A DNA stretch of 64,000 nt from Candidatus Nitrosotalea sinensis (GCF_900143675.1 NZ_FRFC01000009.1:1-64000); one strand, 5' to 3'. Shown: positions 1 through 8,850, numbered from the stretch's first letter. The notes: generated by a model not told the origin, from the sequence alone. A program made the numbers and translations.

Positions 1-481
1 TTTCCTGTCTTGTTTCAAAATACTTGTTACCAGTGTAACCTGTTGAGCTTATATTTGCATATGCAGGAGCTACTTCACCTACCATTGGTTCTGCTGCACT
101 AGGTGTTGGTTCTGGTGCTGCTTCTGGTTTTGGAGCTGGTTTCATTCCTGCTGGAAGTGTACCGTGAGTTGGACCTGATGCTGCTGGTCGTTGTTGTGGT
201 TTTGGTTCTGGCTTTGGCTCTGGTTTTGGTTCAGATGATTTGAATCCTGCTGGAAGTGTACCGTGAGTTGGACCTGATGCTGCTGGTCGTTGTTGTGGTT
301 TTGGTTCTGGCTTTGGTGAACTTGCCTGAGCAGGTTTGGATTCTGCTGGTTTTACCTGTGATGACAGGTTTGCAAGTTTTGCTTCAAGTTCTGCAATCTT
401 GGCTTCAAGTTCTGCAGTGTTAGATCCTTCTGTAACCTTTTTAGTAGAACGTGCTTTTTTAGGCTGGACTTCTTTAGACAT
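1..481 (-). CDS. Proline/alanine-rich repeat protein, C-terminus outside window
   Basis: An open frame runs from ATG at 481 off the left edge, giving the first 160 residues. The N-terminus is basic and rich in K, S and T. Residues about 22-40 form a short heptad-like coiled coil (ELEAKIAELEAKLANL). After that comes a low-complexity segment of K-P-E-P repeats with two near-identical 33-residue units, each ending in a THGTLPAG motif. I see no signal peptide or catalytic motif. The coiled coil plus flexible proline-rich linker suggests a scaffold or tethering protein, but this is inference. The function depends on the missing C-terminal part and I do not recognise the family. Confidence 0.75.
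   Translation of the reverse strand, partial: MSKEVQPKKARSTKKVTEGSNTAELEAKIAELEAKLANLSSQVKPAESKPAQASSPKPEPKPQQRPAASGPTHGTLPAGFKSSEPKPEPKPEPKPQQRPAASGPTHGTLPAGMKPAPKPEAAPEPTPSAAEPMVGEVAPAYANISSTGYTGNKYFETRQE
146..316. repeat. Two 72-bp direct repeats with 99-bp period
   Basis: Positions 146-217 and 245-316 are identical by eye. The 99-bp spacing equals 33 codons, so the duplication keeps the frame of the proline-rich protein and encodes residues about 56-79 and 89-112. Perfect identity at the DNA level suggests a recent tandem duplication or ongoing homogenisation. Confidence 0.85.
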
Positions 482-581
482 GTAGAGTTGTGAGATATAG
501 CAGTTTATTTACATTTTGATCATGGGTAGGTTTACCATAATACATAGAAGTTTTATATGAAGCAAAGCCGTCCTTTAGGCA

Positions 582-959
582 TTGGACGATTTTGAGAAGG
601 AATATCCTGGCTTTGATTGGAAAAATACACCAGCTTACCAGCATCCAGGAGGAAGAAATTGCCCATGCCCCAAACACGAATACATTAGAGAGCAGATAGG
701 AGTTGCAAGGACAGTCAGCAAGTCTTCAAAGGAACCAAGCAATATAACACTCAAGTTCTGCCCCGATCATTACAAGGTATATCTCAATGAAGTCATCCCA
801 TCCATGCCACTAAAATACAGAATTTTGACAAAGATCTCCCTTAAGATAGGAGCAATAAAGATAGAGCAACTCAAGTATATGCAATCAGACCAATGCTTTT
901 ACTGTAGATTTGGATCTGGTGGACATGATAAAAAGAACGAACTTCCTCCGATATTTTAG
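582..959 (+). CDS. Conserved Cys-rich small protein, putative zinc-binding
   Basis: A 125-residue protein read from TTG at 582. No ATG lies in frame after the stop at 558, and a TATA-like TTTTATATGA at 551-560 sits about 27 bp upstream of the TTG, as expected for a leaderless transcript. Three Cys/His groups are visible: CPCPKH near residue 27, FCPDH near residue 59 and CFYCRFGSGGH near residue 106. Together they could bind one or two metal ions. No known domain is recognised. The 3' end overlaps the convergent gene at 956 by 4 bp. Function unknown. Confidence 0.6.
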   Translation: MDDFEKEYPGFDWKNTPAYQHPGGRNCPCPKHEYIREQIGVARTVSKSSKEPSNITLKFCPDHYKVYLNEVIPSMPLKYRILTKISLKIGAIKIEQLKYMQSDQCFYCRFGSGGHDKKNELPPIF

Positions 960-1186
960 ATAGGACTTATCAGAACTTTTGGTTTGTTAGGAGTATCATG
1001 GTGACATCTTTTACCACAGAGCGGACATGTTATCCTATCCAGAAAGATGCATTGACAGATATGTGATTTCATATAACTGTCAGCAGTTTTTGAATATTCT
1101 CCAGTCCCATTACAAAAAGAGCATTGTGTATCAAGTAATGCAATCTTTCCCTGACCGCCACAAACTGGACATTTTTGCTCTGGCAA
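956..1186 (-). CDS. Small zinc-finger protein with DnaJ-type Cys motifs
   Basis: A 76-residue protein with two motifs resembling the DnaJ central zinc domain (CPVCGGQGK and CSFCNGTGE), followed by CQC and CPLCGKRCHH near the C-terminus. The CxxCxGxG pattern of DnaJ-type zinc ribbons is clear in the first two. There is no J-domain, so it would be a free-standing zinc module, possibly involved in protein or RNA binding. It converges on the gene at 582. The exact role is unknown. Confidence 0.65.
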   Translation of the reverse strand: MPEQKCPVCGGQGKIALLDTQCSFCNGTGEYSKTADSYMKSHICQCIFLDRITCPLCGKRCHHDTPNKPKVLISPI

Positions 1187-1237
1187 CTTGATGGCATTTT
1201 CTTGGCAGTATAATTAAAGTTCTCGTGTTAGATATTT

Positions 1238-2740
1238 TTGAAAAGACAACATAAAATCCAGTTAAGCTTAATACATTATGTAAATTCACTAGATAATGTG
1301 CCTATTGAGGATCTTGTAGAGTTTATAGAAAAACTGGAAAATGCAGGAGAACTCAAAATAGTAAAGACCCAAGTTGATGCAAATCTAGAGATTTCCGAGA
1401 TTCTCAGCAGAGTGATGTACTCAAACGGTCCTGCCATTCTTTTTGAAAATGTAAAAAATTATGATATGCCCGTACTTGGAAATGCATTTGGTTCCATGAA
1501 AAGACTTGAGATTGGATTAGAGATGAATGATTTCACAGAGATTGGACAAAGAATTTCAGACATGACAAGAATGGAAATGCCTACCGGAATTTTTGACAAA
1601 TTAAGAAAACTTCCAGAGCTCTCAAAGATGACAGACATTGCACCAAAACTCCAAAAAAACGGTCCAGTTACAGAAGTAATAGAAAATACTCCGTCATTTG
1701 GAAAAATTCCAATACTAAAATCATGGCCAAAAGATGCTGGCAGATTTATTACATTTGGATTGATTGCTACCAAGCATCCAGAGACTGGCGTGAGAAATTT
1801 AGGAGTCTACAGAATGCAGATTATAGATGATACCCATGCTCTCATGCATTGGCAGAAACACAAGCGTGGTGCACATCATTACGACATAAAAAAAGAGACA
1901 GGAAATAAAATTGAAGCTGCGATAATAATTGGTTCAGATCCTGCCACAGTATTTTCAGCCGTAGCACCAGTGCCAGAGGGACTTGACAAGTATGTCTTTG
2001 CCGGAATTACAAGAAAAACCGGAATCAAGACCGTCAAATGTAAAACAGTGGATCTTGAAGTTCCAGCAAATGCAGAAATTGTATTAGAAGGATATGTAGA
2101 TCCATCAGACATTAGAACAGAGGGACCATTTGGTGATCATACCGGATATTACACTCCCCCTGAGCCATATCCAACCTTTACACTTACAGGAGTAATGAGA
2201 AAACAAAAGCCAGTGTATCTCACAACCATAGTTGGAAAACCAATTTTAGAAGACGCATATATTGGCAAGGTGATAGAACGCTCCTTCTTGCCTTTGATAA
2301 GAATGTTCCATCCAGAGGTGGTAGATTTTTCAATGCCCGCTTCAGGTTGGTTCCAAGGAATGGCAATAATTTCAATCAAAAAGAGGTATCCGGGACAGGC
2401 AAAAAAAGTAATGATGGGTTTATGGGGAATGGGCCAGCTTGCACTTACCAAGTTTTTCGTAGTGGTAGACGAGGACATCAATGTCCACGATTTGAACGAC
2501 GTAGTATGGGCAATTACTACAAGGGCAGATGCTGCAAGAGATACAATAATAATCAACAACACCCCCACAGATACGCTTGACCCTGCTTCCCCCTTTGTTA
2601 ATCTAGGATCAAAACTTGGAATAGATGCAACCCAAAAAACAAAAGAGGAAGGATACCAGAGAGAAATTCAAGAACTTGTAAGATCTGATGAATCTACAAA
2701 GAAGAAAGTGGATTCAAGATGGTCAGAGTATGGCATCTAA
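1238..2740 (+). CDS. ubiD: UbiD-family decarboxylase, probably of menaquinone synthesis
   Basis: A UbiD-type prenylated-FMN-dependent decarboxylase of 500 residues. The family signature EGPFGDHTGYYTPP is at about residues 295-308, and the N-terminal ENAGELKIV and C-terminal regions match the family throughout. In archaea with the futalosine pathway a UbiD homologue is thought to decarboxylate the naphthoate intermediate, and MqnC lies next door in convergent orientation with a 4-bp overlap, so menaquinone synthesis is the likely role. The TTG at 1238 lies about 26 bp after a TATA-like element at 1208-1216. A GTG at 1298 matches the usual family start and is the alternative (480 residues). Confidence 0.85.
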   Translation: MKRQHKIQLSLIHYVNSLDNVPIEDLVEFIEKLENAGELKIVKTQVDANLEISEILSRVMYSNGPAILFENVKNYDMPVLGNAFGSMKRLEIGLEMNDFTEIGQRISDMTRMEMPTGIFDKLRKLPELSKMTDIAPKLQKNGPVTEVIENTPSFGKIPILKSWPKDAGRFITFGLIATKHPETGVRNLGVYRMQIIDDTHALMHWQKHKRGAHHYDIKKETGNKIEAAIIIGSDPATVFSAVAPVPEGLDKYVFAGITRKTGIKTVKCKTVDLEVPANAEIVLEGYVDPSDIRTEGPFGDHTGYYTPPEPYPTFTLTGVMRKQKPVYLTTIVGKPILEDAYIGKVIERSFLPLIRMFHPEVVDFSMPASGWFQGMAIISIKKRYPGQAKKVMMGLWGMGQLALTKFFVVVDEDINVHDLNDVVWAITTRADAARDTIIINNTPTDTLDPASPFVNLGSKLGIDATQKTKEEGYQREIQELVRSDESTKKKVDSRWSEYGI

Positions 2741-3855
2741 TAGGTTCTAACAACATTATAGAAATTATCTCGTTCCTCTACTTCATACCCTATTTGCTTT
2801 ACTGCTTGTATTATTCGTGATCCTGTGAGTTCGGTAGAACGAGCACCAGTGCATGATACCACTTCTTCTCCAAGCAATGTACCGCCAAAATCATCTGCTC
2901 CATATTGTAATGCCATCTGCGCCATTGCAACACCATTTGTAAGCCAAGAAGATTGTATGTGAGAAATCAAATCATTGTACATTATTCTAGATATTGCAAT
3001 CATCTTCAAGAGCTGTGTGCCTCCAGCAGGGTATTTTACAGTGTCTTGTTTTTGCATCAAAGTATTATTAGGTTCAAAACTCCATGGAATAAAGGCCATA
3101 AACCCATTTGTTTTTTCTTGGAGCTTTGCAATTTTCATAAAGTGTTCTGCTACATCATCTCTTGTTTCTACATGACCATACATCATTGTAGCAGATGCAG
3201 GAATTCCAAGATTGTGAGCTTCTTCCATTATCCTAAGCCAAGTATTGCTAGAAATTTTCTTTGGGCTGATAATCTGTTTTACAGAATCAACCAAAATCTC
3301 TGCACCTGCACCAGGGATGGATTGCATTCCAGAGTCCTTGAGCCTAGACAATACTTCTTTTGTGCTGGTATGTTCAACTTTGGAAATCATATCAACTTCA
3401 GATGCTGACAATCCATGAACTCCAACCTTTGGGAATTTTTTTCGTATCAGTCTAAATGCATCTTCAAAATATTCAATTCGAAGTGAAGGATTGTGTCCTC
3501 CTTGAAACATAACTTGTGTAATCCCAAACATCTCCCAAGCAGCTTTTACTCTAGATTCTATCTTGTCAAGTGTAACAGTGTATGATTCTTCATGACCAGG
3601 AGGTCTGTAAAATGCACAGAATTTACAATCAGTGATACAAACATTGGTATAATTTAGAATCATATTATTTACAAAAGAAGAGCGTTTTCCAAACTTCTTC
3701 CTTGTCAAGTATCCTGCAACAAGTCCCATCAAATGCACATCTTCTGAATCCAGCAACCTTTTACAATCATCTAATCCCGGTTTATTTCCTGCAAGAGAAT
3801 TTTCCAAAATGTCACCAATTTCAGAATGATGTAGCTGCTCGGTTAGTTGACTCAA
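2737..3855 (-). CDS. mqnC: Cyclic dehypoxanthinyl futalosine synthase (radical SAM)
   Basis: A 372-residue radical SAM enzyme with the cluster motif C73-x3-C77-x2-C80 followed by AFYR. The GGHNPSLRIEYFED and SIPGAGAEILVD segments favour MqnC over the related MqnE and CofG/CofH proteins. MqnC cyclises dehypoxanthine futalosine in the futalosine route to menaquinone. The start is TTG at 3855; no better ATG is seen near the conserved N-terminus. It converges on the UbiD gene, which fits a menaquinone locus. Discrimination from MqnE is from memory of motifs, not from an alignment. Confidence 0.82.
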   Translation of the reverse strand: MSQLTEQLHHSEIGDILENSLAGNKPGLDDCKRLLDSEDVHLMGLVAGYLTRKKFGKRSSFVNNMILNYTNVCITDCKFCAFYRPPGHEESYTVTLDKIESRVKAAWEMFGITQVMFQGGHNPSLRIEYFEDAFRLIRKKFPKVGVHGLSASEVDMISKVEHTSTKEVLSRLKDSGMQSIPGAGAEILVDSVKQIISPKKISSNTWLRIMEEAHNLGIPASATMMYGHVETRDDVAEHFMKIAKLQEKTNGFMAFIPWSFEPNNTLMQKQDTVKYPAGGTQLLKMIAISRIMYNDLISHIQSSWLTNGVAMAQMALQYGADDFGGTLLGEEVVSCTGARSTELTGSRIIQAVKQIGYEVEERDNFYNVVRTY

Positions 3856-4048
3856 TTAAATGAATTTTCTCTCTAGCGTATTTAATCGTTTGAGAACAAA
3901 ATTCACGTATTTTTATTTATAACACAGCAACCTTCAGAAATAAAAAATAATTTCAAAACAGAAGATAGAATTTCATAGCTAGTCAAATGAAATATCGTTG
4001 TCTATACCCCCGCTATTTTTAAGTAGGGCACACCATCGATTAACTCCA

Positions 4049-4837
4049 ATGGTAACAGGTCATCAAATTAGAATGAATCGTATTTTACGCAACGGCAAGA
4101 TGCTCTGCATACCAATGGACCACGGCATATCCAGCGGTCCTCTAAAAGGAATTGAGAATCCTTACGACTTGATTTACAACTGTCAACATTTCGGACTTAC
4201 TTCAGTCATAATCAATAAAGGAATTTTAAAAAATCTACCAAAACCAACTAAAATTGGGTTAATTGTACACTTTTCCGGCAGTACATCATTATCAGTATTC
4301 CCAAACAGAAAAATGCTCACAGGTTCAGTAGAAGAAGCATTAAGACTTGGTGCTGACGGAGTTTCACTCCACATCAACATAGGAGGAAAAGAAGAACCAG
4401 AGATGATAGAGCAACTTGGAAAAATTGCAGACGATTGTCACAAGTGGAGTATGCCCCTTTTGGCTATGATGTATCCAAGAGGTGAAAATGTAAAAAATCC
4501 ACATGATCCAGAAATAGTCGGGCATGTTGCAAGAATAGGTGCAGAGTGTGGAGCAGACATTGTAAAGACATTATACACCGGAGATATTGATTCATTTAAA
4601 AAAATAGTAAAGAGCACCCCGGTACCAGTTGTCATAGCTGGTGGCCCAAAAGCAAAGACAGACAAAGATGTATTACAAATGACAGAAGAAGCAATGGAAG
4701 CAGGAGCAAAAGGAGTTACGTATGGAAGGAACATTTTTGAACACAAAAATCCTGGTAAGATGACCCATGCCCTTTCTGCAATAATATTCAGGAAAGAGAC
4801 TGCAAAGGAAGCTGCAAAATATCTTGACCAAAAATAG
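4049..4837 (+). CDS. 2-amino-3,7-dideoxy-D-threo-hept-6-ulosonate synthase
   Basis: A DhnA-type class I aldolase of 262 residues, the archaeal enzyme (AroA') that replaces DAHP synthase by condensing a 6-deoxy-ketohexose phosphate with aspartate semialdehyde. The PMDHGISSGP motif near the N-terminus and the Schiff-base lysine K173 (DIVKTLYTGD) are present. The frame opens at 3998, but the ATG at 4049 is the better start because it lies about 28 bp after a TATA-like TATTTTTAAGTA at 4013-4024 and gives the usual N-terminus. It overlaps the next shikimate gene by 14 bp, which supports this assignment over fructose-bisphosphate aldolase. Confidence 0.87.
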   Translation: MVTGHQIRMNRILRNGKMLCIPMDHGISSGPLKGIENPYDLIYNCQHFGLTSVIINKGILKNLPKPTKIGLIVHFSGSTSLSVFPNRKMLTGSVEEALRLGADGVSLHINIGGKEEPEMIEQLGKIADDCHKWSMPLLAMMYPRGENVKNPHDPEIVGHVARIGAECGADIVKTLYTGDIDSFKKIVKSTPVPVVIAGGPKAKTDKDVLQMTEEAMEAGAKGVTYGRNIFEHKNPGKMTHALSAIIFRKETAKEAAKYLDQK

Positions 4838-5879
4838 AGAACTAATCATTGCTCCCAAAGTTTCAAAGGGACAGATTAGCAAATTCTTGTCAGAGATAGA
4901 AAAAGAAGGAATTCACATCGTGAATATAGATCCTTCCGACCTGAAAGGGATTAAAACCAAAGTTTCCACAATACATACAACAACAAGCTCTGATTATGTC
5001 ATAGTAGACAAGGTAACCAAGATCAAAGGTAAGAAGACAGGGATGAAATTCAAAGTTCTTTCAAATGCAGATATTGAAAAAATATTACAGTTTGCAAAAC
5101 AAGGATTAGATTTTGTCATAATAGAGGTGAAAGATTGGAAGATAATCCCCCTTGAGAACATCATTGCAAAGCTTCACAAAGTCCACACAGAAATATTTGC
5201 AGTAGCAAATACACCCGAAGAAGTTCGAAAAATGTTTTCAATATTAGAAATAGGTGTAGATGGAGTCATATTTTCAACTAGTTCAATAAATGAGGTAAAA
5301 GAGACACTGGTGTATCTTGGCACAAAGAATTTTGATCTACGACCTGCCAAGATTTTAGAAATAAAAGAAGTAGGAAATGGAGAACGAGTATGTGTAGATA
5401 CTGCGTCCATACTAGGACGTGGTGAGGGTATGTTGATTGGAAGCAGATCAAATTTCCTATTCTTAGTACATAATGAATCAGTTGGTTCATCATTTACTTC
5501 ACCTAGACCATTCAGGGTAAATGCAGGAGCGGTTCATTGTTATACACTATCTCCAGATGGAACAACAAATTATCTATCAGAGTTGGAAACGGGTTCAGAG
5601 GTTTTAGTAGTAGACTCTCATGGAAAGGCAAGAAGAGCTACAGTAGGTCGCTCAAAAATAGAGAGCAGACCCATGTTAATGATAAAAGCGCAAATAGATG
5701 ATGAAATAGGAGGCATAATAGCACAAAATGCAGAAACCATCAGATTTGTGCGTCCAAACGGTCATCTAGTTTCAGTAACTCATCTAAAAAAAGGAGACAT
5801 TGTCCTTGCGTATGCCAAACCTGCAACAGGCAGACATTTCGGTATGGAAGTAGACGACGAATACATTGTAGAAAAATAA
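4824..5879 (+). CDS. Archaeal 3-dehydroquinate synthase (DHQS II)
   Basis: A 351-residue protein of the archaeal AroB' family, which oxidises and cyclises the ADH product to 3-dehydroquinate using NAD. The central VGNGERVCVDTASILGRGEG segment and the C-terminal beta-rich domain with AYAKPATGRHFG are typical. It is translated from TTG at 4824, overlapping the ADH synthase gene by 14 bp, so the two are co-transcribed and probably coupled. Together they feed the shikimate genes starting at 8157 and 9509. Confidence 0.9.
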   Translation: MTKNRELIIAPKVSKGQISKFLSEIEKEGIHIVNIDPSDLKGIKTKVSTIHTTTSSDYVIVDKVTKIKGKKTGMKFKVLSNADIEKILQFAKQGLDFVIIEVKDWKIIPLENIIAKLHKVHTEIFAVANTPEEVRKMFSILEIGVDGVIFSTSSINEVKETLVYLGTKNFDLRPAKILEIKEVGNGERVCVDTASILGRGEGMLIGSRSNFLFLVHNESVGSSFTSPRPFRVNAGAVHCYTLSPDGTTNYLSELETGSEVLVVDSHGKARRATVGRSKIESRPMLMIKAQIDDEIGGIIAQNAETIRFVRPNGHLVSVTHLKKGDIVLAYAKPATGRHFGMEVDDEYIVEK

Positions 5880-5924
5880 AAACAATATTAGAAAATTATT
5901 ATACTGACATGCAAGAGACTTTAC

Positions 5925-6086
5925 ATGGGTCTGCGTTGCAACATATGTTCTAAAGAAATAAATGAAAATGACGTAACAGTACACATAGACACCAAAGAAC
6001 ACAAAGATAACAAATCCAATATCAATACTAGTGGCAAAGGTTCAGACAAGAGTGTAGCAAAAATGTGGCTCAAATCCCTCACTTGA
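5925..6086 (+). CDS. Tiny CxxC/His zinc-finger protein
   Basis: A 53-residue frame from ATG 5925 to TGA 6084-6086. It has C5-x2-C8 and then H20 and H26, a C2H2-like spacing, followed by a basic tail. A TATA-like TTATTATACT at about 5894-5903 lies at the right distance for a leaderless transcript. It has no recognisable relatives in my knowledge. The combination of promoter, start and metal-ligand pattern makes it more likely real than chance, but it is short. Confidence 0.5.
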   Translation: MGLRCNICSKEINENDVTVHIDTKEHKDNKSNINTSGKGSDKSVAKMWLKSLT

Positions 6087-6132
6087 TAAAGCCAAGTAAA
6101 ACAACAGCAATCTTAAAAATAAAAAAGATGAA

Positions 6133-6336
6133 TTAATCGAATTTCTTTTTCAGCTGAATTATTTCAGCCATCTCTTCTTTGAGATGTTTTTTCAAAAGAG
6201 ATTCATGTTCTTTTTTGTGCCTCCAATACAGATTCATCATGGATTGTTTGGATCTGGCATGTTTTAGTGCAGCAGTATATTTCCTATGGCTTTTCTCAAC
6301 AATACGAAAATATGACTTGCTGTTAGAAGTCACCAT
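6133..6336 (-). CDS. Small basic helical protein, unknown
   Basis: A 67-residue protein that is strongly basic and predicted to be helical over most of its length (residues about 15-65 rich in K, H, E and L). There are no Cys pairs or membrane segments. It could be a nucleic-acid-associated protein. It is placed between the shikimate genes and a divergently expressed methyltransferase, without obvious functional linkage. Function unknown, and the coding status is supported only by the sensible composition. Confidence 0.45.
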   Translation of the reverse strand: MVTSNSKSYFRIVEKSHRKYTAALKHARSKQSMMNLYWRHKKEHESLLKKHLKEEMAEIIQLKKKFD

Positions 6337-6390
6337 ATCAGAATTTTCTGTTCTTAATAGATAACTTTTCCTACATAGTTAAACGGTACA

Positions 6391-7230
6391 TTATAACGGT
6401 TCAGGCACTTTCCAATTAGGAACAAGCTGTAGCTTTCGAAGAGACGGTTTTTCAAGAGTTCTTTTTTGAGCAATTTTGACATATTTGGGAGATTTATCTA
6501 CTCCAATATACTTCCGGTTTAGAAATCTCGCCATTTTAGTAGTCTGTCCGCTTCCAACAAATGGATCTAGTACAAGATCACCAACATTACTGTAGAGTTG
6601 TATTAGACGATATGGAATTTCTTCCGGAAATGCAGCAGGATGGAATTTCCTATAGCTTGGAGGCATAGGTGCAATGTGCCACACAGAATTCGCAATTTCT
6701 TTTTTCATCAAATCATTAATGATCAATTTACTCTTTTTATCCTTGATGTTATGAAACGGAAGCTTACGCAGAATTAAGATTTGTTCATGCATTATGTTTG
6801 GATAATAGTATGTCGGATACGGATGTTGTACTGTAACTCTAAATCTTTTTTTTCCACCTGTCACTTTATTCCAGATTATTTCTTCAAAAAAATTCCAGCC
6901 AATCTCTTTTTTTGTCAACTCGACAAGCAATAATGCTGGAAGCGGTAGTTTGTTTTTATTTTCTATTATTTCATTCCCTATAACAATGCAACAAAACCCT
7001 CCAGGTTTTGTCACACGATACACCTCAGAGAAGACTTTTCTCATATCCTCAATCCATTCCTCTAGAGATGTTGTTACGGTTCCACGATACCAGCCATCAG
7101 TATCTTGATGTTCCTGATAGTTTATCGCGTTATGATATGGTGGAGAAGTAACAGTCAGTGCTACTTTGTTTGCAGATAACTTGGAAAGATCTCTAGAATC
7201 AGACACAATGATGGAATTTGATTTCCACAT
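6391..7230 (-). CDS. DNA methyltransferase, TSPPY (beta) class
   Basis: An S-adenosylmethionine-dependent amino-methyltransferase of 279 residues. The catalytic motif IV is TSPPY at residues 28-32, the form usual for N4-cytosine methylation, and the SAM-binding motif (LDPFVGSGQTT) is near the C-terminus. IV before I is the beta-class order. A TTG at 7242 is in frame, but ATG 7230 lies 26 bp from a TATA element (plus-strand GATATTTAAT 7252-7261), so I prefer it. No restriction endonuclease is adjacent, so it looks like an orphan methylase with a possible regulatory or epigenetic role. Confidence 0.82.
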   Translation of the reverse strand: MWKSNSIIVSDSRDLSKLSANKVALTVTSPPYHNAINYQEHQDTDGWYRGTVTTSLEEWIEDMRKVFSEVYRVTKPGGFCCIVIGNEIIENKNKLPLPALLLVELTKKEIGWNFFEEIIWNKVTGGKKRFRVTVQHPYPTYYYPNIMHEQILILRKLPFHNIKDKKSKLIINDLMKKEIANSVWHIAPMPPSYRKFHPAAFPEEIPYRLIQLYSNVGDLVLDPFVGSGQTTKMARFLNRKYIGVDKSPKYVKIAQKRTLEKPSLRKLQLVPNWKVPEPL

Positions 7231-7306
7231 TACATCCCTCAATCATTTTGATATTTAATAGTTGTAAAACAAAAAATTTAGTTTTAAAAATAAATCAAAA
7301 AATCAC

Positions 7307-7337
7307 CTAAAACATGTACATAACGAGCATGTTTTAG
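7307..7337 (-). terminator. Stem-loop with T-rich tail after alba
   Basis: A perfect 10-bp inverted repeat (CTAAAACATG at 7307-7316 and CATGTTTTAG at 7328-7337) with an 11-nt loop lies 5 bp past the alba stop codon. On the minus strand it is followed by GTGATTTTTTG. Archaeal termination mainly needs the T-run, so the hairpin may also protect the 3' end of an abundant mRNA. Confidence 0.6.
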
Positions 7338-7341
7338 ACAA

Positions 7342-7638
7342 TTATGCATTTTTCTTTACTTCTATTTCTATAGTAGATACGTTTCTTGAACGACCATCCA
7401 AAGACTGGAGTTGTTCAGATCCTATCTTGACTTGTCCTATAGAATATCCCGTGTTATCAGTTCTGCGTGCAATTATTTGTGCAACATCTACTGCTCTACC
7501 TATGCTTAGTCCTCGTGCTTTTATTACAACTTGTGGATTATTAGCAAGTTGAATGAGTGCAGAGGTTACATATGCCATAATTGGCTTTTTTCCTATAAAG
7601 ACAGTATCTTTTGCTTCATTTTGTGCGTCTGTACTCAT
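7342..7638 (-). CDS. albA: Chromatin protein Alba
   Basis: A 98-residue Alba-family DNA/RNA-binding protein. The N-terminal VFIGKKPIMAYV and the central ARGLSIGRAVDVAQII segment are the family hallmarks; the first contains the DNA-contacting lysine that is acetylated in Sulfolobus. An upstream in-frame start at 7713 would add 25 residues with no family match. ATG 7638 is preferred because a TATA-like TTTTATG lies about 26 bp upstream on the minus strand. A terminator-like hairpin follows the gene. Confidence 0.92.
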   Translation of the reverse strand: MSTDAQNEAKDTVFIGKKPIMAYVTSALIQLANNPQVVIKARGLSIGRAVDVAQIIARRTDNTGYSIGQVKIGSEQLQSLDGRSRNVSTIEIEVKKNA

Positions 7639-7837
7639 AGAGATATGTGGAAATGATCGTTTCATAAAAGTTTCTTCTGTTATCATTCCTTTCACATACA
7701 CAAAAAAGACCATTCAAACACAGTATAGACAGTTTATCTAAGTACAAGTGAATAAAATTTTGTAATAGATCTTAGTTTTATCAATGTGAACGAATTGATG
7801 CTAATCTAAATATACTAGTAAAAGGTAGATGCTAATA

Positions 7838-8146
7838 ATGTCCAACCAACAAATTAAGATCGGTTTGGTTGCATTAGCTTTGTCAACCATAATGGTTTTT
7901 GCAGCAGCATTACCTGCTGTAAATGCACTAACACCAAGTACAGTGTATGAAAGATTCTCCCAGAAAACAGACAGATTTCCAGGAGGACAGCACATTTGTG
8001 GAGAAAGCTTATGTTCACCAGATAATTGGGCAAAGATGAAGCAAACACTTCAGAATGCACAACATGATCCTAGCAAATGTAGCGAGTTGAGAGGATGGAA
8101 GTATTGTGGTCAAATAACCATCATACCAAAAACCTCAAGCAATTAG
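7838..8146 (+). CDS. Small secreted protein with four cysteines
   Basis: A 102-residue protein with a clear signal peptide: a short charged start, a hydrophobic stretch at residues about 8-27 and a likely cleavage after VNA near residue 31. The mature part has four cysteines (CGESLC and, further on, KC and YC), suggesting two disulphides outside the membrane. ATG 7838 lies about 26 bp after a TATA-like AATATACTA. The family is unknown to me. It precedes aroD by 10 bp and may share its transcript. Confidence 0.65.
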   Translation: MSNQQIKIGLVALALSTIMVFAAALPAVNALTPSTVYERFSQKTDRFPGGQHICGESLCSPDNWAKMKQTLQNAQHDPSKCSELRGWKYCGQITIIPKTSSN

Positions 8147-8156
8147 ACGCAAACAC

Positions 8157-8834
8157 ATGGCAACCAAGGTCTGCGTAACAATTGCAGCAACAAATCCGGC
8201 TAAAGTTGTCAATGAGCTAAAGAAAGCTCTTGTCAAGTCAGATTATGCAGAACTCAGGTTAGATTTTTTAAAACCAAGTAAAATTCCTTTTTGTTTAACA
8301 TTATCCAAGAAATATCTAGACAGATGCGTGTGCACACTACGACCGAAAACTGAAGGCGGTAAATTTTCAGGAACTGAAAAAGAGAGGATCTCCATATTAA
8401 AATTAATTGCAGAGTTTGAACCACATCTACTTGATGTAGAATACAACACATTGAGAAAGAACAAAGAACTTGAAAAATATTTCAAAAGTGCCAAGATACA
8501 GACATTGGTGTCATGGCATGATTTTGAAAAGACTCCAGACATGCAAACTCTTAGGTCAATGCTCAAAAACATGTCAAAGTTTTCAAAAAATATCAAGATA
8601 GTGACCACTGCAAAGACAATTGATGATACAATACGAATTCTTTCCATCTACAAGACTGCCGGAAAGACAAACCTCATTGCATTTGCCATGGGAGATTATG
8701 GAAGAATGTCAAGAATATTGTGTACAAAACTTGGAAGTCCCTATACGTATGTGTCGCTAGGCAAACCTGTAGCTCCAGGACAATTCAGTCTTAGAGAGAT
8801 GCGAACGATATTAGCCCTTGAAGGCAAAAATTAG
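8157..8834 (+). CDS. aroD: Type I 3-dehydroquinate dehydratase
   Basis: A 225-residue type I dehydroquinase, which dehydrates 3-dehydroquinate to 3-dehydroshikimate through a Schiff base. Visible hallmarks are AELRLDFL near residue 31, the general base histidine in VSWHDF near residue 121 and the catalytic lysine in KIVTTAK near residue 150. The C-terminal PGQFS motif that closes the active site is present. It supplies the step between the DHQ synthase at 4824 and AroE at 9509. Confidence 0.93.
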   Translation: MATKVCVTIAATNPAKVVNELKKALVKSDYAELRLDFLKPSKIPFCLTLSKKYLDRCVCTLRPKTEGGKFSGTEKERISILKLIAEFEPHLLDVEYNTLRKNKELEKYFKSAKIQTLVSWHDFEKTPDMQTLRSMLKNMSKFSKNIKIVTTAKTIDDTIRILSIYKTAGKTNLIAFAMGDYGRMSRILCTKLGSPYTYVSLGKPVAPGQFSLREMRTILALEGKN

Positions 8835-8850
8835 ACTACAGTACCTAGCA

